A stretch of DNA of 46,068 nucleotides from Helicobacter sp. (GTDB taxonomy: Bacteria > Campylobacterota > Campylobacteria > Campylobacterales > Helicobacteraceae): NCBI RefSeq assembly GCF_014799995.1, contig NZ_JAAVGY010000013.1:1-46068 (forward strand), read 5' to 3'. The translations under genes were made by a program, and so were the position numbers. Shown here in pieces: positions 1 to 9,083 of the stretch. The notes beneath the pieces are model-generated. The model was given only the letters and a program-made list of their open reading frames with translations. It had not been told where the DNA came from and ran no database searches. Every line of letters starts with the position of its first letter. Position 1 is the stretch's first letter.

Positions 1-1357
1 AAGAATTTTACCATAAAAGAATTTAAGAAGCGGCTAAAACATTTTTTCGTTTTTCTCGTGGTTTAGGTAGATTTTACCATAAAAGAATTTAAGAAGCGGC
101 TAAAACCAGTTTGTTAATTAGTTTATCTAAAAGTTGATTTTACCATAAAAGAATTTAAGAAGCGGCTAAAACCTCGTCTGGGTGTAATACAGCCTGTGTC
201 ACATTTTACCATAAAAGAATTTAAGAAGCGGCTAAAACTAGCTCTTATAACTTCTGCTTTGCTAAGAATTTTACCATAAAAGAATTTAAGAAGCGGCTAA
301 AACCCCATCGAAATCTTTAATCAATGTTTTAAAATTTTACCATAAAAGAATTTAAGAAGCGGCTAAAACTGTCGTCTATATTAAGATACATCATAGAATA
401 TTTTACCATAAAAGAATTTAAGAAGCGGCTAAAACCGAATTTTCTCGTGAATGTCATTTTAGCGTATTTTACCATAAAAGAATTTAAGAAGCGGCTAAAA
501 CAAGATAACGTAAAGTATGTTCGTTCATAGAATTTTACCATAAAAGAATTTAAGAAGCGGCTAAAACCCATGATAACCGTTTAGCGTTTTGGCTGATATT
601 TTACCATAAAAGAATTTAAGAAGCGGCTAAAACACGAAATTCATATTTTTATTTGTTTAAAAAATTTTACCATAAAAGAATTTAAGAAGCGGCTAAAACT
701 AAATCTAAACTCACATATTGATTAGTTTCATTTTACCATAAAAGAATTTAAGAAGCGGCTAAAACAAACCCACAATTAAAAGCAGCGAGAGAGATATTTT
801 ACCATAAAAGAATTTAAGAAGCGGCTAAAACCGCCCCGTGTTCCACAATTACTGAAACACTATTTTACCATAAAAGAATTTAAGAAGCGGCTAAAACCTA
901 AATAGCTCTCTGGCTATTTCTGTGTTGATTTTACCATAAAAGAATTTAAGAAGCGGCTAAAACTTGGTTAAAATAGTCGCGGGTATATCTTGATTTTACC
1001 ATAAAAGAATTTAAGAAGCGGCTAAAACCTTTACTTTTAAATGCCTTAGCGCAATGTCATTTTACCATAAAAGAATTTAAGAAGCGGCTAAAACTGTGAA
1101 TCATACCTATATTAGAGGCAAGAAATTTTACCATAAAAGAATTTAAGAAGCGGCTAAAACAATGCATGTTGTAAAATTTTATACACAATAATTTTACCAT
1201 AAAAGAATTTAAGAAGCGGCTAAAACTTACGCTCTTGGCGGTAATATGCCCGGATAATTTTACCATAAAAGAATTTAAGAAGCGGCTAAAACTTGCTGTC
1301 ATATCTGTTGCCATGTCGTCAATTTTACCATAAAAGAATTTAAGAAGCGGCTAAAAC
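1..1357 (-). CRISPR. Type II-C-like CRISPR array, right part (21 repeats)
   Basis: Twenty-one repeats of 36 bp start at 5, 71, 137, 203, 268, 334, 400, 466, 532, 598, 664, 730, 796, 862, 928, 993, 1059, 1125, 1191, 1257 and 1322. By eye all are identical, including the last. The 20 complete spacers are 30 bp (17) or 29 bp (3), and none resembles another. Read on the minus strand the repeat begins GTTTTAGCCGCTTCTTAAAT and ends TTTTATGGTAAAAT. This matches the layout of the Campylobacter jejuni type II-C repeat (GTTTTAG at the start, TATGGTAAAAT at the end) with a changed middle. I therefore infer a Cas9 type II-C system whose guides are read toward position 1. Positions 1-4 are the end of another spacer, so the array continues to the left, where cas9/cas1/cas2 and tracrRNA would be expected. 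Open reading frames inside the array are translations of repeats, not genes. Confidence 0.97.
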
Positions 1358-1406
1358 GAGCAAGCATAAGTCATTATGGAATCCTAGAGTGAAAATCTAT
1401 AATTTA
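1358..1406. other. Flank between CRISPR array and first gene (leader candidate)
   Basis: Only 49 bp separate the last perfect repeat from the stop codon of the neighbouring minus-strand gene. In guide orientation this stretch lies upstream of the first repeat and is AT-rich, with a TTATAG -10-like hexamer (minus strand, near 1400). It is either a very short leader or the trailer end; the sequence does not decide which. Confidence 0.35.
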
Positions 1407-1868
1407 TCAAAACATTCTGAAGCCAAGCAAAATACACTTATCAAAGTAAGGCAAGACACACATTGCTTTAATGTCGCCGTCAATCCCAATGTCTCGCAAG
1501 GTTTCATAATAACGAATATCAAATTGTAAATGACTATTTGCAGTCGTTGAGATTCCTACGCCGTTTTGCTCGTTAAAATAAATAAACCAAGAAATTTTGC
1601 TAAAGACTAGCACGAGTGCGTGGAGTTGATTTAAGGATTCCTTTTCTTTGGGGGTTAAGGAATGATAACCCTCACGACTTACAACAATGCGATGACGAAA
1701 ACGCACGAAATTTCGCGCAAGGGTTTGTTTATGCACTTGAGCATAAAATTGGTCAAAACTCATAAAATTGGGTTGTATTAAAGAAGTATTGGAATCTTGC
1801 GCATTGAGCAACAAAGGGAAAGATATAAGAAATAAAAGCCGATTCAAACGCGCCCCGAGATTCTGCAA
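1407..1868 (-). CDS. Small exported protein of unknown function
   Basis: I do not recognise a family. From a TTG at 1868 the product would be 153 residues and begins with an Arg-containing n-region followed by the hydrophobic run LLFLISFPLLLNAQ, which looks like a cleavable signal peptide with cleavage near LNA-Q. The mature part is soluble and mixed, with LTPKEKESLNQLHALVLVF and several aromatic segments. The start is uncertain. An ATG at 1940 in the same frame would overlap the end of purL by 53 bp and put 30 extra residues before the signal peptide. A second TTG at 1847 is also possible. No strong ribosome binding site favours any of them. The gene lies 20 bp downstream of purL on the same strand and 49 bp from the CRISPR array, so it may be cotranscribed with purL. 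There is no sign that it belongs to the CRISPR system. Confidence 0.6.
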   Translation of the reverse strand: MQNLGARLNRLLFLISFPLLLNAQDSNTSLIQPNFMSFDQFYAQVHKQTLARNFVRFRHRIVVSREGYHSLTPKEKESLNQLHALVLVFSKISWFIYFNEQNGVGISTTANSHLQFDIRYYETLRDIGIDGDIKAMCVLPYFDKCILLGFRMF

Positions 1869-1887
1869 TAGAATCCCAGAGGCAAAA

Positions 1888-4098
1888 CTAAAGCGTCTCA
1901 ACAATATTTTGAAATTGCTGATAGAATGTTTGGTGTGCATTTTGAAGCGAAAGAGAGATTTTGTCTATTTGGAGTGCTGCACCGTCAAGTGTTGCAATTT
2001 TTGTCAAAGTCAAATTAGAATCCTCTAGCAAAGAGGAAAGATTCTTGAGATTTTGAGGCTCTAGGGCAACCAAAACTTGTGTAGGTGCTTCACCAAACCA
2101 TTCGCTAAAACTAAGATTTGCCACACTTTGAACTCCGATATTGCCCCTTATGCACGCTTTAGCTAGAGCCAATGCTAAGCCACCTTGATAAATATCCACA
2201 GCAGCCTTTAATAATCCGTGTTCGTTCGCGGTATTTAATGCACTCCATAAAAACAGCTCGTCTTTTAGACTGATTCTTGCAATTTCGCTTTTGAAAGAAT
2301 TGCCAAAATATTTTGCTACTAAGCTTGCGCCAAATTGTGGTTGAATGTCTCGTGGAGCTAACCGATAAACTTCTAATCCTGCTTCATTAAAATGAGATTG
2401 CAAAACATTATCTACCGCATCAATGACGCCAACGCCTGCAATGCTTGGGGTAGGATAAATGTCTTTACCATTGGTTTGATTGTATAAGCTGACATTTCCA
2501 CTCACAACAGGAGTATTTAAGGCTTTGCAGGCTTCTTTGATTCCCTCGCAAGATTCTTTGAATTGCCACATTACTTCGGGATTTTCTGGACTTCCGAAGT
2601 TTAAACAATCCGTAATTGCTAAAGCGCGTCCTCCGCGTAAAGCAATGTCGCGTCCGACTTTTGCGACAGCTTGCTTTGCACCTTCTTTTGGGTCAAGAAA
2701 GCATAATCGGCTTTGGCACGCGACACTCATTCCCAAGCCTTTGCCATTTTCTTTGACGCGAATCACACTTGCGCCTCCTGCGCCACTAGGGATAATCGTG
2801 TTGGTTTGCACGCTAGAATCGTATTGAGTATAAACCCAAGCTTTATCGCAAATCTCTGGACTTTTAAGCAAAGATTCAAAGACTTTTTGGGTGTCTTGTG
2901 TCTCTAAACTTTGTTTATCTAAAGGCGCAATAGAATCTAAATAATGTGGATTCTCACTTATTGGGCGACGCAAGAGGGGAGCTTTTTCACTAAGCGGAGC
3001 GATAGGAATCTCTGCGCATTTTTCATTATACCAGAAGAGCTCCATTTTGCCACTATTGGTAACTTCACCGATAATTGCGCAATCTAGTTCCCATTTAGAA
3101 AAGATTTCTATAATTTTTGCTTCGCAACCCTTTTTAGCACAAATGAGCATTCTCTCTTGTGATTCACTGAGCATAAGTTCATAGGGAGTCATTCCACTTT
3201 CACGCATAGGCACTTTATCTAGGTGCATTATCATACCGCTTCCGCTTCGTCCTGCCATCTCAAAGCTAGAGCTTGTAAGTCCTGCTGCTCCCATATCTTG
3301 GATTCCTACAATTAAATCTTGTTGGAATAATTCTAGGCAAGCTTCTAAAAGTAGCTTTTCGGTAAAGGGGTCGCCCACTTGGACGGTGGGACGAAGAGAT
3401 TTAGAATCTTCGCTAAAAGAATCGCTGCTCATCACTGCACCGCCCAAGCCATCGCGTCCTGTTTTAGAGCCAACATAAATGACAGGATTGCCAATTCCCT
3501 CTGCTTTTCCATAGAAAATTTCATCATTTTTAACGATTCCAAGAGAAAAGGCATTCACGAGAATATTTCCCTCATAACTTGGCTCAAAACTCATTTCGCC
3601 CCCAATGGTTGGCACGCCCATACAATTACCATAACCACCAATTCCTGCGACAACACCGCGCAATAAGTAGCGATGTTTTGCGCCCATAGAATCTTTTTTA
3701 GTAATATCTCCAAAACGAATAGAGTTAAGGCTTGCTACTACTCTAGCTCCCATTGTGAAAATATCTCGCATAATTCCACCTACGCCTGTTGCCGCACCAG
3801 CGTAAGGCTCAATGAAGCTTGGGTGATTGTGGGATTCCATTTTAAACACTGCTCCATAGCCTCCGCCAATATCAATAATACCGGCATTTTCTCCCGGTCC
3901 TTGAATCACCCAAGGTGCGCGGGTAGGAAAACCATTGAGATAGATTTTGCTAGATTTATAGCTACAATGCTCGCTCCACATTGCTGAAAAAATGCCAAGT
4001 TCTACTAGATTTGGTTCTCGCCCCAAAATACTTAGAATCTTGTCGTAATCCTCTTGCGTGAGTTTGTGTTGTTTTAAAACTTGGGATAGATTTTCCAT
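1888..4098 (-). CDS. purL: Phosphoribosylformylglycinamidine synthase, small PurL subunit
   Basis: PurL converts FGAR to FGAM with ATP and ammonia in de novo purine synthesis. At 736 residues this is the short form that works with separate PurQ (glutaminase) and PurS subunits, neither of which is in the window. The N-terminal MWSEHCSYKSSK signature, the ATP site segment around GGYGAVFKMESHNHPSFIEP, the IQDMGAAGLTSS segment and the second AIRS-like half (RALAITDCLNFGSPENPEV, SGNVSLYNQTNG) are all present and in order. An AAGGA ribosome site lies just upstream of the ATG. Divergent from ppsA with about 190 bp between the start codons. H. pylori is described as lacking de novo purine synthesis, so this gene separates the organism from it. 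Confidence 0.96.
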   Translation of the reverse strand: MENLSQVLKQHKLTQEDYDKILSILGREPNLVELGIFSAMWSEHCSYKSSKIYLNGFPTRAPWVIQGPGENAGIIDIGGGYGAVFKMESHNHPSFIEPYAGAATGVGGIMRDIFTMGARVVASLNSIRFGDITKKDSMGAKHRYLLRGVVAGIGGYGNCMGVPTIGGEMSFEPSYEGNILVNAFSLGIVKNDEIFYGKAEGIGNPVIYVGSKTGRDGLGGAVMSSDSFSEDSKSLRPTVQVGDPFTEKLLLEACLELFQQDLIVGIQDMGAAGLTSSSFEMAGRSGSGMIMHLDKVPMRESGMTPYELMLSESQERMLICAKKGCEAKIIEIFSKWELDCAIIGEVTNSGKMELFWYNEKCAEIPIAPLSEKAPLLRRPISENPHYLDSIAPLDKQSLETQDTQKVFESLLKSPEICDKAWVYTQYDSSVQTNTIIPSGAGGASVIRVKENGKGLGMSVACQSRLCFLDPKEGAKQAVAKVGRDIALRGGRALAITDCLNFGSPENPEVMWQFKESCEGIKEACKALNTPVVSGNVSLYNQTNGKDIYPTPSIAGVGVIDAVDNVLQSHFNEAGLEVYRLAPRDIQPQFGASLVAKYFGNSFKSEIARISLKDELFLWSALNTANEHGLLKAAVDIYQGGLALALAKACIRGNIGVQSVANLSFSEWFGEAPTQVLVALEPQNLKNLSSLLEDSNLTLTKIATLDGAALQIDKISLSLQNAHQTFYQQFQNIVETL

Positions 4099-4227
4099 TT
4101 TTTTCCTTAAAACATAGTATGCGATTTTGTGTGCATTTTAGTGTGTAAAATTTACAAAATAAATGAAAGTTTATCAAATGACGCATAAAGTATAGATAAA
4201 CTAAGATTGAGATAAAGTTAAATTGAG

Positions 4228-4233
4228 TAGAAT
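4228..4233 (+). promoter_or_regulatory. Possible -10 box for ppsA
   Basis: TAGAAT lies about 58 bp before the ppsA ATG in the purL-ppsA divergent region. This region is AT-rich with periodic T-tracts, as is usual for Campylobacterota sigma-70 promoters that lack a clear -35 box. Confidence 0.4.
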
Positions 4234-4291
4234 ATACGCGTTTTATTTCATAAAACAATTTTTATGCAGGAATTTCAAGGAGAAATTTAAG

Positions 4292-6715
4292 ATGAAATAC
4301 ATCAAGTTTTTCAAAGAGTTAAACAACAAAGATGTCCCTATCGTTGGGGGAAAGAATGCAAGTATTGGAGAGATGTTTCAAGAGCTTGTGCCAATGGGAA
4401 TCAAAGTCCCAAATGGTTTTGCAATTACAAGTGAAGCATATTGGTATTTGCTAGATAGTGCAGGGATTCGAGAGAAAATCAAAGAATTGCTTGATGGGAT
4501 TGATGTAACTGAAATTGATGTATTAAATGTTCGCTCTAAAAAAATTCGCGATATGATTTTTGGTACTCCATTGCCAGAGGATTTGCGTGAAGAGATTTTA
4601 GAAGCTTATAAAATCTTAAGTGCAGAATATAAAATGGAAGAAGCAGATGTTGCGGTGAGGAGTTCCGCAACTGCCGAGGATTTGCCTGATGCAAGTTTCG
4701 CAGGGCAACAGGATACTTATTTGAGTGTGCAAGGACAAACAGAATTAATCCACTATGTGAAATCTTGCCTTGCTTCTCTCTTTACCGAAAGAGCAGTGAG
4801 TTATCGTGCTTCAAGAGGGTTTGACCATTTCAAAGTCGCCTTATCTGTCGGGGTGCAAAAAATGGTGCGTTCTGATAAGGGAAGCTCTGGAGTTATGTTT
4901 AGTATTGATACCGAAACAGGGTTCAAAGATGCGGTGTTTATCACTTCTAGTTGGGGATTGGGTGAAAATGTTGTAGGCGGAACAGTGAATCCTGATGAAT
5001 TTTATGTTTTCAAGCCCTCTTTGGAATTAGGCAAGCGTCCTATTTTGAAACGTCAATTAGGATTTAAGAATATTAAAATGGTTTATGCTGCGCCGGGAGC
5101 TAAACACCCAACTAAAAACATTGAAACCACAGAAGAAGAATTAAAAAGTTTTTCACTAGAAGATGATGAAGTGCTGACTTTAGCGCGTTATGCAATTTTG
5201 ATTGAAAGACATTATTCCAAAGAAGCAGGCGAATATCGTCCAATGGATATGGAATGGGCAAAAGACGGAAATAGTGGTGAGATTTTCATCGTGCAAGCGC
5301 GTCCTGAAACCGTACAAAGCCAAAAAATGAAAAAACAAAGCAATACCTTTGAAAAATACTTCTTCAAAGATAAATGCGCAAAAGAAATTCTGCTGACAGG
5401 CAAGGCTGTTGGAGGCAAAATAGGAACAGGTAGGATTCGCGTGATTGATAGTATTTCTAATATGGGAGAATTAAAACAAGGTGAAATCCTCGTTACAGAC
5501 AATACTGACCCAGATTGGGAGCCTGCGATGAAAAAAGCGGCGGCGGTTATTACAAATCGTGGTGGGCGTACTTGCCACGCTGCGATTGTAGCGCGTGAAA
5601 TTGGTGTGCCTGCAATTGTGGGAGCAGTAGGAGCAACAGAGAAACTAGAAACAGGTATGGAAGTTACCGTTTCTTGCGCAGAAGGGGAAGATGGCTTTGT
5701 TTATGAGGGGGTTTATGAATATGAAATAGAAACCATTGACTTAAGCACTCTTGAGCAGCCTAAAACCAAAGTTTATATGAATATTGGGAATCCCGAAAAA
5801 GCATTTTCATTTTCTATGATTCCAAATAATGGTGTAGGGCTCGCTAGAATGGAGTTTATCATTAATAATTACATTAAAGCACACCCTTTAGCCCTCGTGG
5901 ATTTGCACAATGGGAACAAAGAATTTGAGGGGATAGAGGGCGTGAAAGAAATTATGTCAGGCTACACTAATCCAAAGGATTTCTTTATCAAAAAAATTGC
6001 TGAGGGTGTAGGAATGATTACTGCTGCTTTCTATCCAAAGCCTGTGATTGTGCGCACAAGCGACTTTAAATCCAATGAATATTGTCGTATGGTAGGGGGG
6101 AAAAGCTATGAACCACACGAAGAAAACCCAATGATTGGATATAGAGGAGCGAGCCGCTATTATTCCGAACAATATCGTCAAGCTTTTGAATGGGAATGTC
6201 AAGCACTCGCAATGGCAAGAAATGAAATGGGATTCTCCAATATGAAGATTATGATTCCATTCTTAAGAACGCCAGAAGAGGGACGCAGAGTGCTTGACAT
6301 TATGCGCAAAAATGGTTTAGTGCAAGGTGAAAATGGCTTAGAAATTTATGTAATGTGTGAGTTGCCTGTAAATGTCATTTTGGCAGATGAGTTTTTGCAA
6401 CTCTTTGATGGATTCTCCATTGGTTCTAATGACTTGACGCAACTGACACTAGGAGTAGATAGAGATGGTGAGCTTGTGAGCCATATCTTTGATGAACGCA
6501 ATCTAGCGTTATTGAAAATGTTTAAAATGGCGATTGAAGCTTGCAAGAAACACAATAAGTATTGCGGAATCTGTGGGCAAGCTCCAAGCGACTATCCAGA
6601 AATTGCAGAATTTTTGGTAGAAAATGGCATTACTTCTATTTCGCTCAATCCAGATTCTATGATAGAAACTTGGGATAGAATCGTCCAGCTTGAAAAGAAA
6701 CTCGGAATCTCTTAA
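4292..6715 (+). CDS. ppsA: Phosphoenolpyruvate synthase
   Basis: PpsA makes phosphoenolpyruvate from pyruvate and ATP, releasing AMP and phosphate, and is the entry step to gluconeogenesis. The 807-residue product has the three expected parts. These are the N-terminal ATP-binding domain (GGKNASIGEM; VRSSATAEDLPDASFAGQQDT), the swivelling phosphohistidine domain with GGRTCHAAIVAREIG (catalytic His near residue 429), and the C-terminal PEP/pyruvate barrel with GSNDLTQLTLGVDRD and the Cys of CGICGQAPSD. I chose the ATG at 4292 because AAGGAGA precedes it by 8 bp and the protein then starts where the family starts; an in-frame start 69 bp upstream adds residues with no family match. It is monocistronic, followed by a hairpin. 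Confidence 0.97.
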   Translation: MKYIKFFKELNNKDVPIVGGKNASIGEMFQELVPMGIKVPNGFAITSEAYWYLLDSAGIREKIKELLDGIDVTEIDVLNVRSKKIRDMIFGTPLPEDLREEILEAYKILSAEYKMEEADVAVRSSATAEDLPDASFAGQQDTYLSVQGQTELIHYVKSCLASLFTERAVSYRASRGFDHFKVALSVGVQKMVRSDKGSSGVMFSIDTETGFKDAVFITSSWGLGENVVGGTVNPDEFYVFKPSLELGKRPILKRQLGFKNIKMVYAAPGAKHPTKNIETTEEELKSFSLEDDEVLTLARYAILIERHYSKEAGEYRPMDMEWAKDGNSGEIFIVQARPETVQSQKMKKQSNTFEKYFFKDKCAKEILLTGKAVGGKIGTGRIRVIDSISNMGELKQGEILVTDNTDPDWEPAMKKAAAVITNRGGRTCHAAIVAREIGVPAIVGAVGATEKLETGMEVTVSCAEGEDGFVYEGVYEYEIETIDLSTLEQPKTKVYMNIGNPEKAFSFSMIPNNGVGLARMEFIINNYIKAHPLALVDLHNGNKEFEGIEGVKEIMSGYTNPKDFFIKKIAEGVGMITAAFYPKPVIVRTSDFKSNEYCRMVGGKSYEPHEENPMIGYRGASRYYSEQYRQAFEWECQALAMARNEMGFSNMKIMIPFLRTPEEGRRVLDIMRKNGLVQGENGLEIYVMCELPVNVILADEFLQLFDGFSIGSNDLTQLTLGVDRDGELVSHIFDERNLALLKMFKMAIEACKKHNKYCGICGQAPSDYPEIAEFLVENGITSISLNPDSMIETWDRIVQLEKKLGIS

Positions 6716-6720
6716 GAATA

Positions 6721-6742
6721 AGCGGAGCTTTTGAGCTCTGCT
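6721..6742 (+). terminator. Hairpin after ppsA, possible terminator
   Basis: AGCGGAGCT, a TTTG loop, then AGCTCTGCT form a 9-bp stem with one G-U pair, 5 bp after the ppsA stop. The following sequence (TGCTTTAAAAAA) has only a weak T-run, so termination may be inefficient. Confidence 0.5.
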
Positions 6743-6807
6743 TGCTTTAAAAAACCTGAAAAAATAAATTAAACTTCATTTTTGAAATACTTTTTATTTT
6801 GGCATTG

Positions 6808-6813
6808 TATAAT
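6808..6813 (+). promoter_or_regulatory. Promoter -10 box for serB-tal
   Basis: A perfect TATAAT lies 30 bp before the serB start, after an AT-rich stretch with T-tracts. This suggests a 5' UTR of about 23 nt and that serB and tal are transcribed from here. Confidence 0.7.
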
Positions 6814-6842
6814 ACTTGTTATTTTAGACTTTAAGGATTCGT

Positions 6843-7466
6843 TTGAAACTCGCAGTGTTTGACTTTGATTCTACTTTAATGGATGGGGAGACGATTGATT
6901 TACTTGCGCGTGCAAATCATAGTGAAGCGGAGGTAAGTCAAATCACCAAAGAAGCAATGGCAGGCAAATTAGACTTTCACGATAGCTTAAAAAGACGCGT
7001 GGCAACTTTAAAAGGTATGCCTTTAGAAAAAGTATATCAGGTGTGCAATCATTTGTGTTACAATCTAGGGGCAAAAGAGTTAATTGAGGAGTTAAAAAAA
7101 CGCAATTACAAGATTGTAGTTTTTAGTGGCGGTTTTGATGAGGGAGTGAGTGCAGGGCAAAAAGCATTGGGCTATGATATGTATTTTTGTAACACTCTGC
7201 ACCGAAAAGACAATGTATTGACAGGAGAAGTAGGGGGCGAGATGATGTTTGCGTATTCCAAAGGGCGTATGCTTGAGAAGCTGCAAATTTTGCTTAATGC
7301 GACTTATGAGACGACAATCGTGATTGGCGATGGAGCAAACGATGTTTCTATGTTTAAATATGCAAGCAAAAAGGTAGCGTTTTGCGCCAATCAGGTGCTA
7401 CAAGAAGCAGCAAATATCATCATTACTCAAAAGAATCTTATGTTACTTACAGCTTATTTGGATTAA
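6843..7466 (+). CDS. serB: Phosphoserine phosphatase (HAD family)
   Basis: SerB hydrolyses O-phosphoserine to serine in the last step of serine synthesis. The 207-residue product opens with the HAD motif I, FDFDSTLMDGE, where Asp7 is the nucleophile and Asp9 the acid/base. Motif II is VFSGGFDEG, and motif III/IV is GDGANDVSMFKYA. It lacks an N-terminal ACT domain and has the usual short bacterial length. The start is TTG, supported by AAGGA 5 bp upstream; no ATG lies nearby in frame. The gene ends 9 bp before tal and is likely cotranscribed with it. Confidence 0.92.
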   Translation: MKLAVFDFDSTLMDGETIDLLARANHSEAEVSQITKEAMAGKLDFHDSLKRRVATLKGMPLEKVYQVCNHLCYNLGAKELIEELKKRNYKIVVFSGGFDEGVSAGQKALGYDMYFCNTLHRKDNVLTGEVGGEMMFAYSKGRMLEKLQILLNATYETTIVIGDGANDVSMFKYASKKVAFCANQVLQEAANIIITQKNLMLLTAYLD

Positions 7467-7475
7467 GGAGAGAAT

Positions 7476-8480
7476 ATGCAAGAGAGTGCTTTACTTTCGC
7501 TTTGGTGTGATTTTATAGAAAGAGATTTCTTAGAAAACGATTTTGTTAAGATGATTGAGGGGGATTTGGTGGAAGGTGCGACAAGCAATCCAACAATCTT
7601 TCAGCAAGCTTTTTTGAGCGAAAGTTACCAAGCCCAAAAAGATTCCCTAAAGGGTAAGAGTGCAAAAGAAATCTATGAAGCACTCGCCAAGACCGACATT
7701 CAACGCGCTGCAGAATTACTTGAACCACTTTATAATGCGAATCCTAACGATGGCTACATTAGTATTGAAGTAGATCCTAATCTGTGCGAGGATACAAAGG
7801 CGACTATTGAAGAGGGTGTGCGATTATTCAATGATATTGGCTATCCTAATGTAATGATTAAGATTCCAGCGACAAAAGCCGGCTTTGGAGCAATGGAGGA
7901 ATTGATTGCGCAAGGAATTTCTGTTAATGCGACTTTAGTTTTCAGTAAAGAACAAGTTGTGGGTTGTATGGAGGCATTTAAGAAAGGCTATGAGCGATTA
8001 AAAAATACGAGCAAAAAAGAGTTTAAAGATTATCCACGTGCGGTTGTTAGTATTTTTGTCTCTCGCTTTGATCGTAAATGCGATTCTATTCTGCAAGAAC
8101 ACGGGATTCCAAGTGCGACATTGGGGATTAAAAATGCGCAATATTTGTATCATATCTTAAATAGTTATTCCCTTTCAGGAGTGCGAGCACTTTTTGCCAG
8201 CACAGGCGTTAAGGGCGAGGATTTAGAGCCAGCATATTATATCAAAGAGCTTTACCACCCTTATGCAATCAATACCGCACCACTTACCGCGTTAAAGGCT
8301 TTTGTGGAATTAGACGAGATAGAAGAAGCTTATTTGCCAAATTTAGAGGAATTAGAAGAATATTTTGCCATTGTCAAAGAAGCAGGAATAGACTTGAATA
8401 AGGTTAGCAAGGAACTCTTGGAGCAGGGTTTGCAAGATTTCAAGGTAGCCTTTGAAAAGATTTTGTCAAGTTTGGAATAA
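7476..8480 (+). CDS. tal: Transaldolase
   Basis: Transaldolase moves a dihydroxyacetone unit between sugar phosphates in the non-oxidative pentose phosphate pathway. The 334-residue protein has EGATSNPTIF near residue 33, the Schiff-base Lys129 in NVMIKIPAT, and the following SVNATLVFS strand. These fit the TalB-like long form found in Campylobacterota. A strong AAGGAGAG site precedes the ATG. It is followed by rplY, pth and an LptF/G permease, an order I recall from H. pylori (HP1495-HP1498). Confidence 0.93.
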   Translation: MQESALLSLWCDFIERDFLENDFVKMIEGDLVEGATSNPTIFQQAFLSESYQAQKDSLKGKSAKEIYEALAKTDIQRAAELLEPLYNANPNDGYISIEVDPNLCEDTKATIEEGVRLFNDIGYPNVMIKIPATKAGFGAMEELIAQGISVNATLVFSKEQVVGCMEAFKKGYERLKNTSKKEFKDYPRAVVSIFVSRFDRKCDSILQEHGIPSATLGIKNAQYLYHILNSYSLSGVRALFASTGVKGEDLEPAYYIKELYHPYAINTAPLTALKAFVELDEIEEAYLPNLEELEEYFAIVKEAGIDLNKVSKELLEQGLQDFKVAFEKILSSLE

Positions 8481-8508
8481 ATTTAAATTAAGTTTTAAAA
8501 AAATCCGC

Positions 8509-8514
8509 TATAAT
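8509..8514 (+). promoter_or_regulatory. Promoter -10 box for rplY
   Basis: A perfect TATAAT stands 32 bp before the rplY ATG in the 65-bp gap after tal. It probably drives rplY, pth and the LptF/G gene, which are packed without gaps. Confidence 0.65.
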
Positions 8515-8545
8515 GGCGAGTTTATTTTAATTTTAAGGATACGAA

Positions 8546-9082
8546 ATGTTAAGTGGAATAATTAGAGAGAGTATTTCTAAGTCTGATGTCAAGGCTTTAA
8601 GAAAAAATGGTTATCTAATTGCCAACATTTATGGAAAAGGCAAAGAAAATATCCATTGTGCTTTTAAGCGTAATGCTTTTATTCGCGAAGTCAAAAGCAA
8701 AACAGATTTAATCTTTGAAGTAGAAGTTGGCACACAAAAATATCCTGTTGTCATTCAAGAATATCAAAAAGACCCAGTTACAAGCGAAATTATCCATGTG
8801 GATTTAATGCTAGCACAACAAGGTGTGGAGGCAAAATATTCTGTCAAAGTTCGCACGGTTGGCACACCCAAAGGGCTTAAAAACAAGGGTGTTTTGATGA
8901 TGTCTAAAAAACGTATTAAAGTCAAATCTAAACCTGAAAATTTGCCTAAAGAATACGCAATCAATGTAGCAGATTTAGATGTAGGTGATGTTGTGCTTGT
9001 GCGAGATTTGCCAGCATTTGATGGTGTGAAGATTGTGGAACGCGATGATGTTGCGATTGTTGGTGTGATAAAATCTCGCTAA
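8546..9082 (+). CDS. rplY: 50S ribosomal protein L25 (CTC form)
   Basis: The product binds 5S rRNA in the large ribosomal subunit. At 178 residues it is the long CTC/TL5 form. The N-terminal L25 domain (about 1-90, with GKGKENIHCAF) is followed by a C-terminal beta domain (about 95-178, with HVDLMLAQQGVEAKYSVKV and VGTPKGLKNKGVL). The start has a good AAGGA site. The stop is 1 bp from the pth ATG, so the two are translationally close. Confidence 0.94.
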   Translation: MLSGIIRESISKSDVKALRKNGYLIANIYGKGKENIHCAFKRNAFIREVKSKTDLIFEVEVGTQKYPVVIQEYQKDPVTSEIIHVDLMLAQQGVEAKYSVKVRTVGTPKGLKNKGVLMMSKKRIKVKSKPENLPKEYAINVADLDVGDVVLVRDLPAFDGVKIVERDDVAIVGVIKSR

Positions 9083-9083
9083 A

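Noticed and set aside
329..1314. Minus-strand open frames across the CRISPR array with repeated FSRFLNSFMVK
   Set aside because: They are translations of identical CRISPR repeats and have no ribosome sites or gene-like composition.
1358..1406. A cas gene or tracrRNA beside the array on the right
   Set aside because: Only 49 bp are free before the next gene, and there is no anti-repeat match.
2480..3987. Plus-strand open frames opposite purL
   Set aside because: They are shadow frames of a well-supported gene, with composition unlike a protein.
6090..6100. G6 run inside ppsA (and similar runs in purH and pth) as phase-variable tracts
   Set aside because: The frames are intact through them and the protein motifs continue, so there is no sign of switching.
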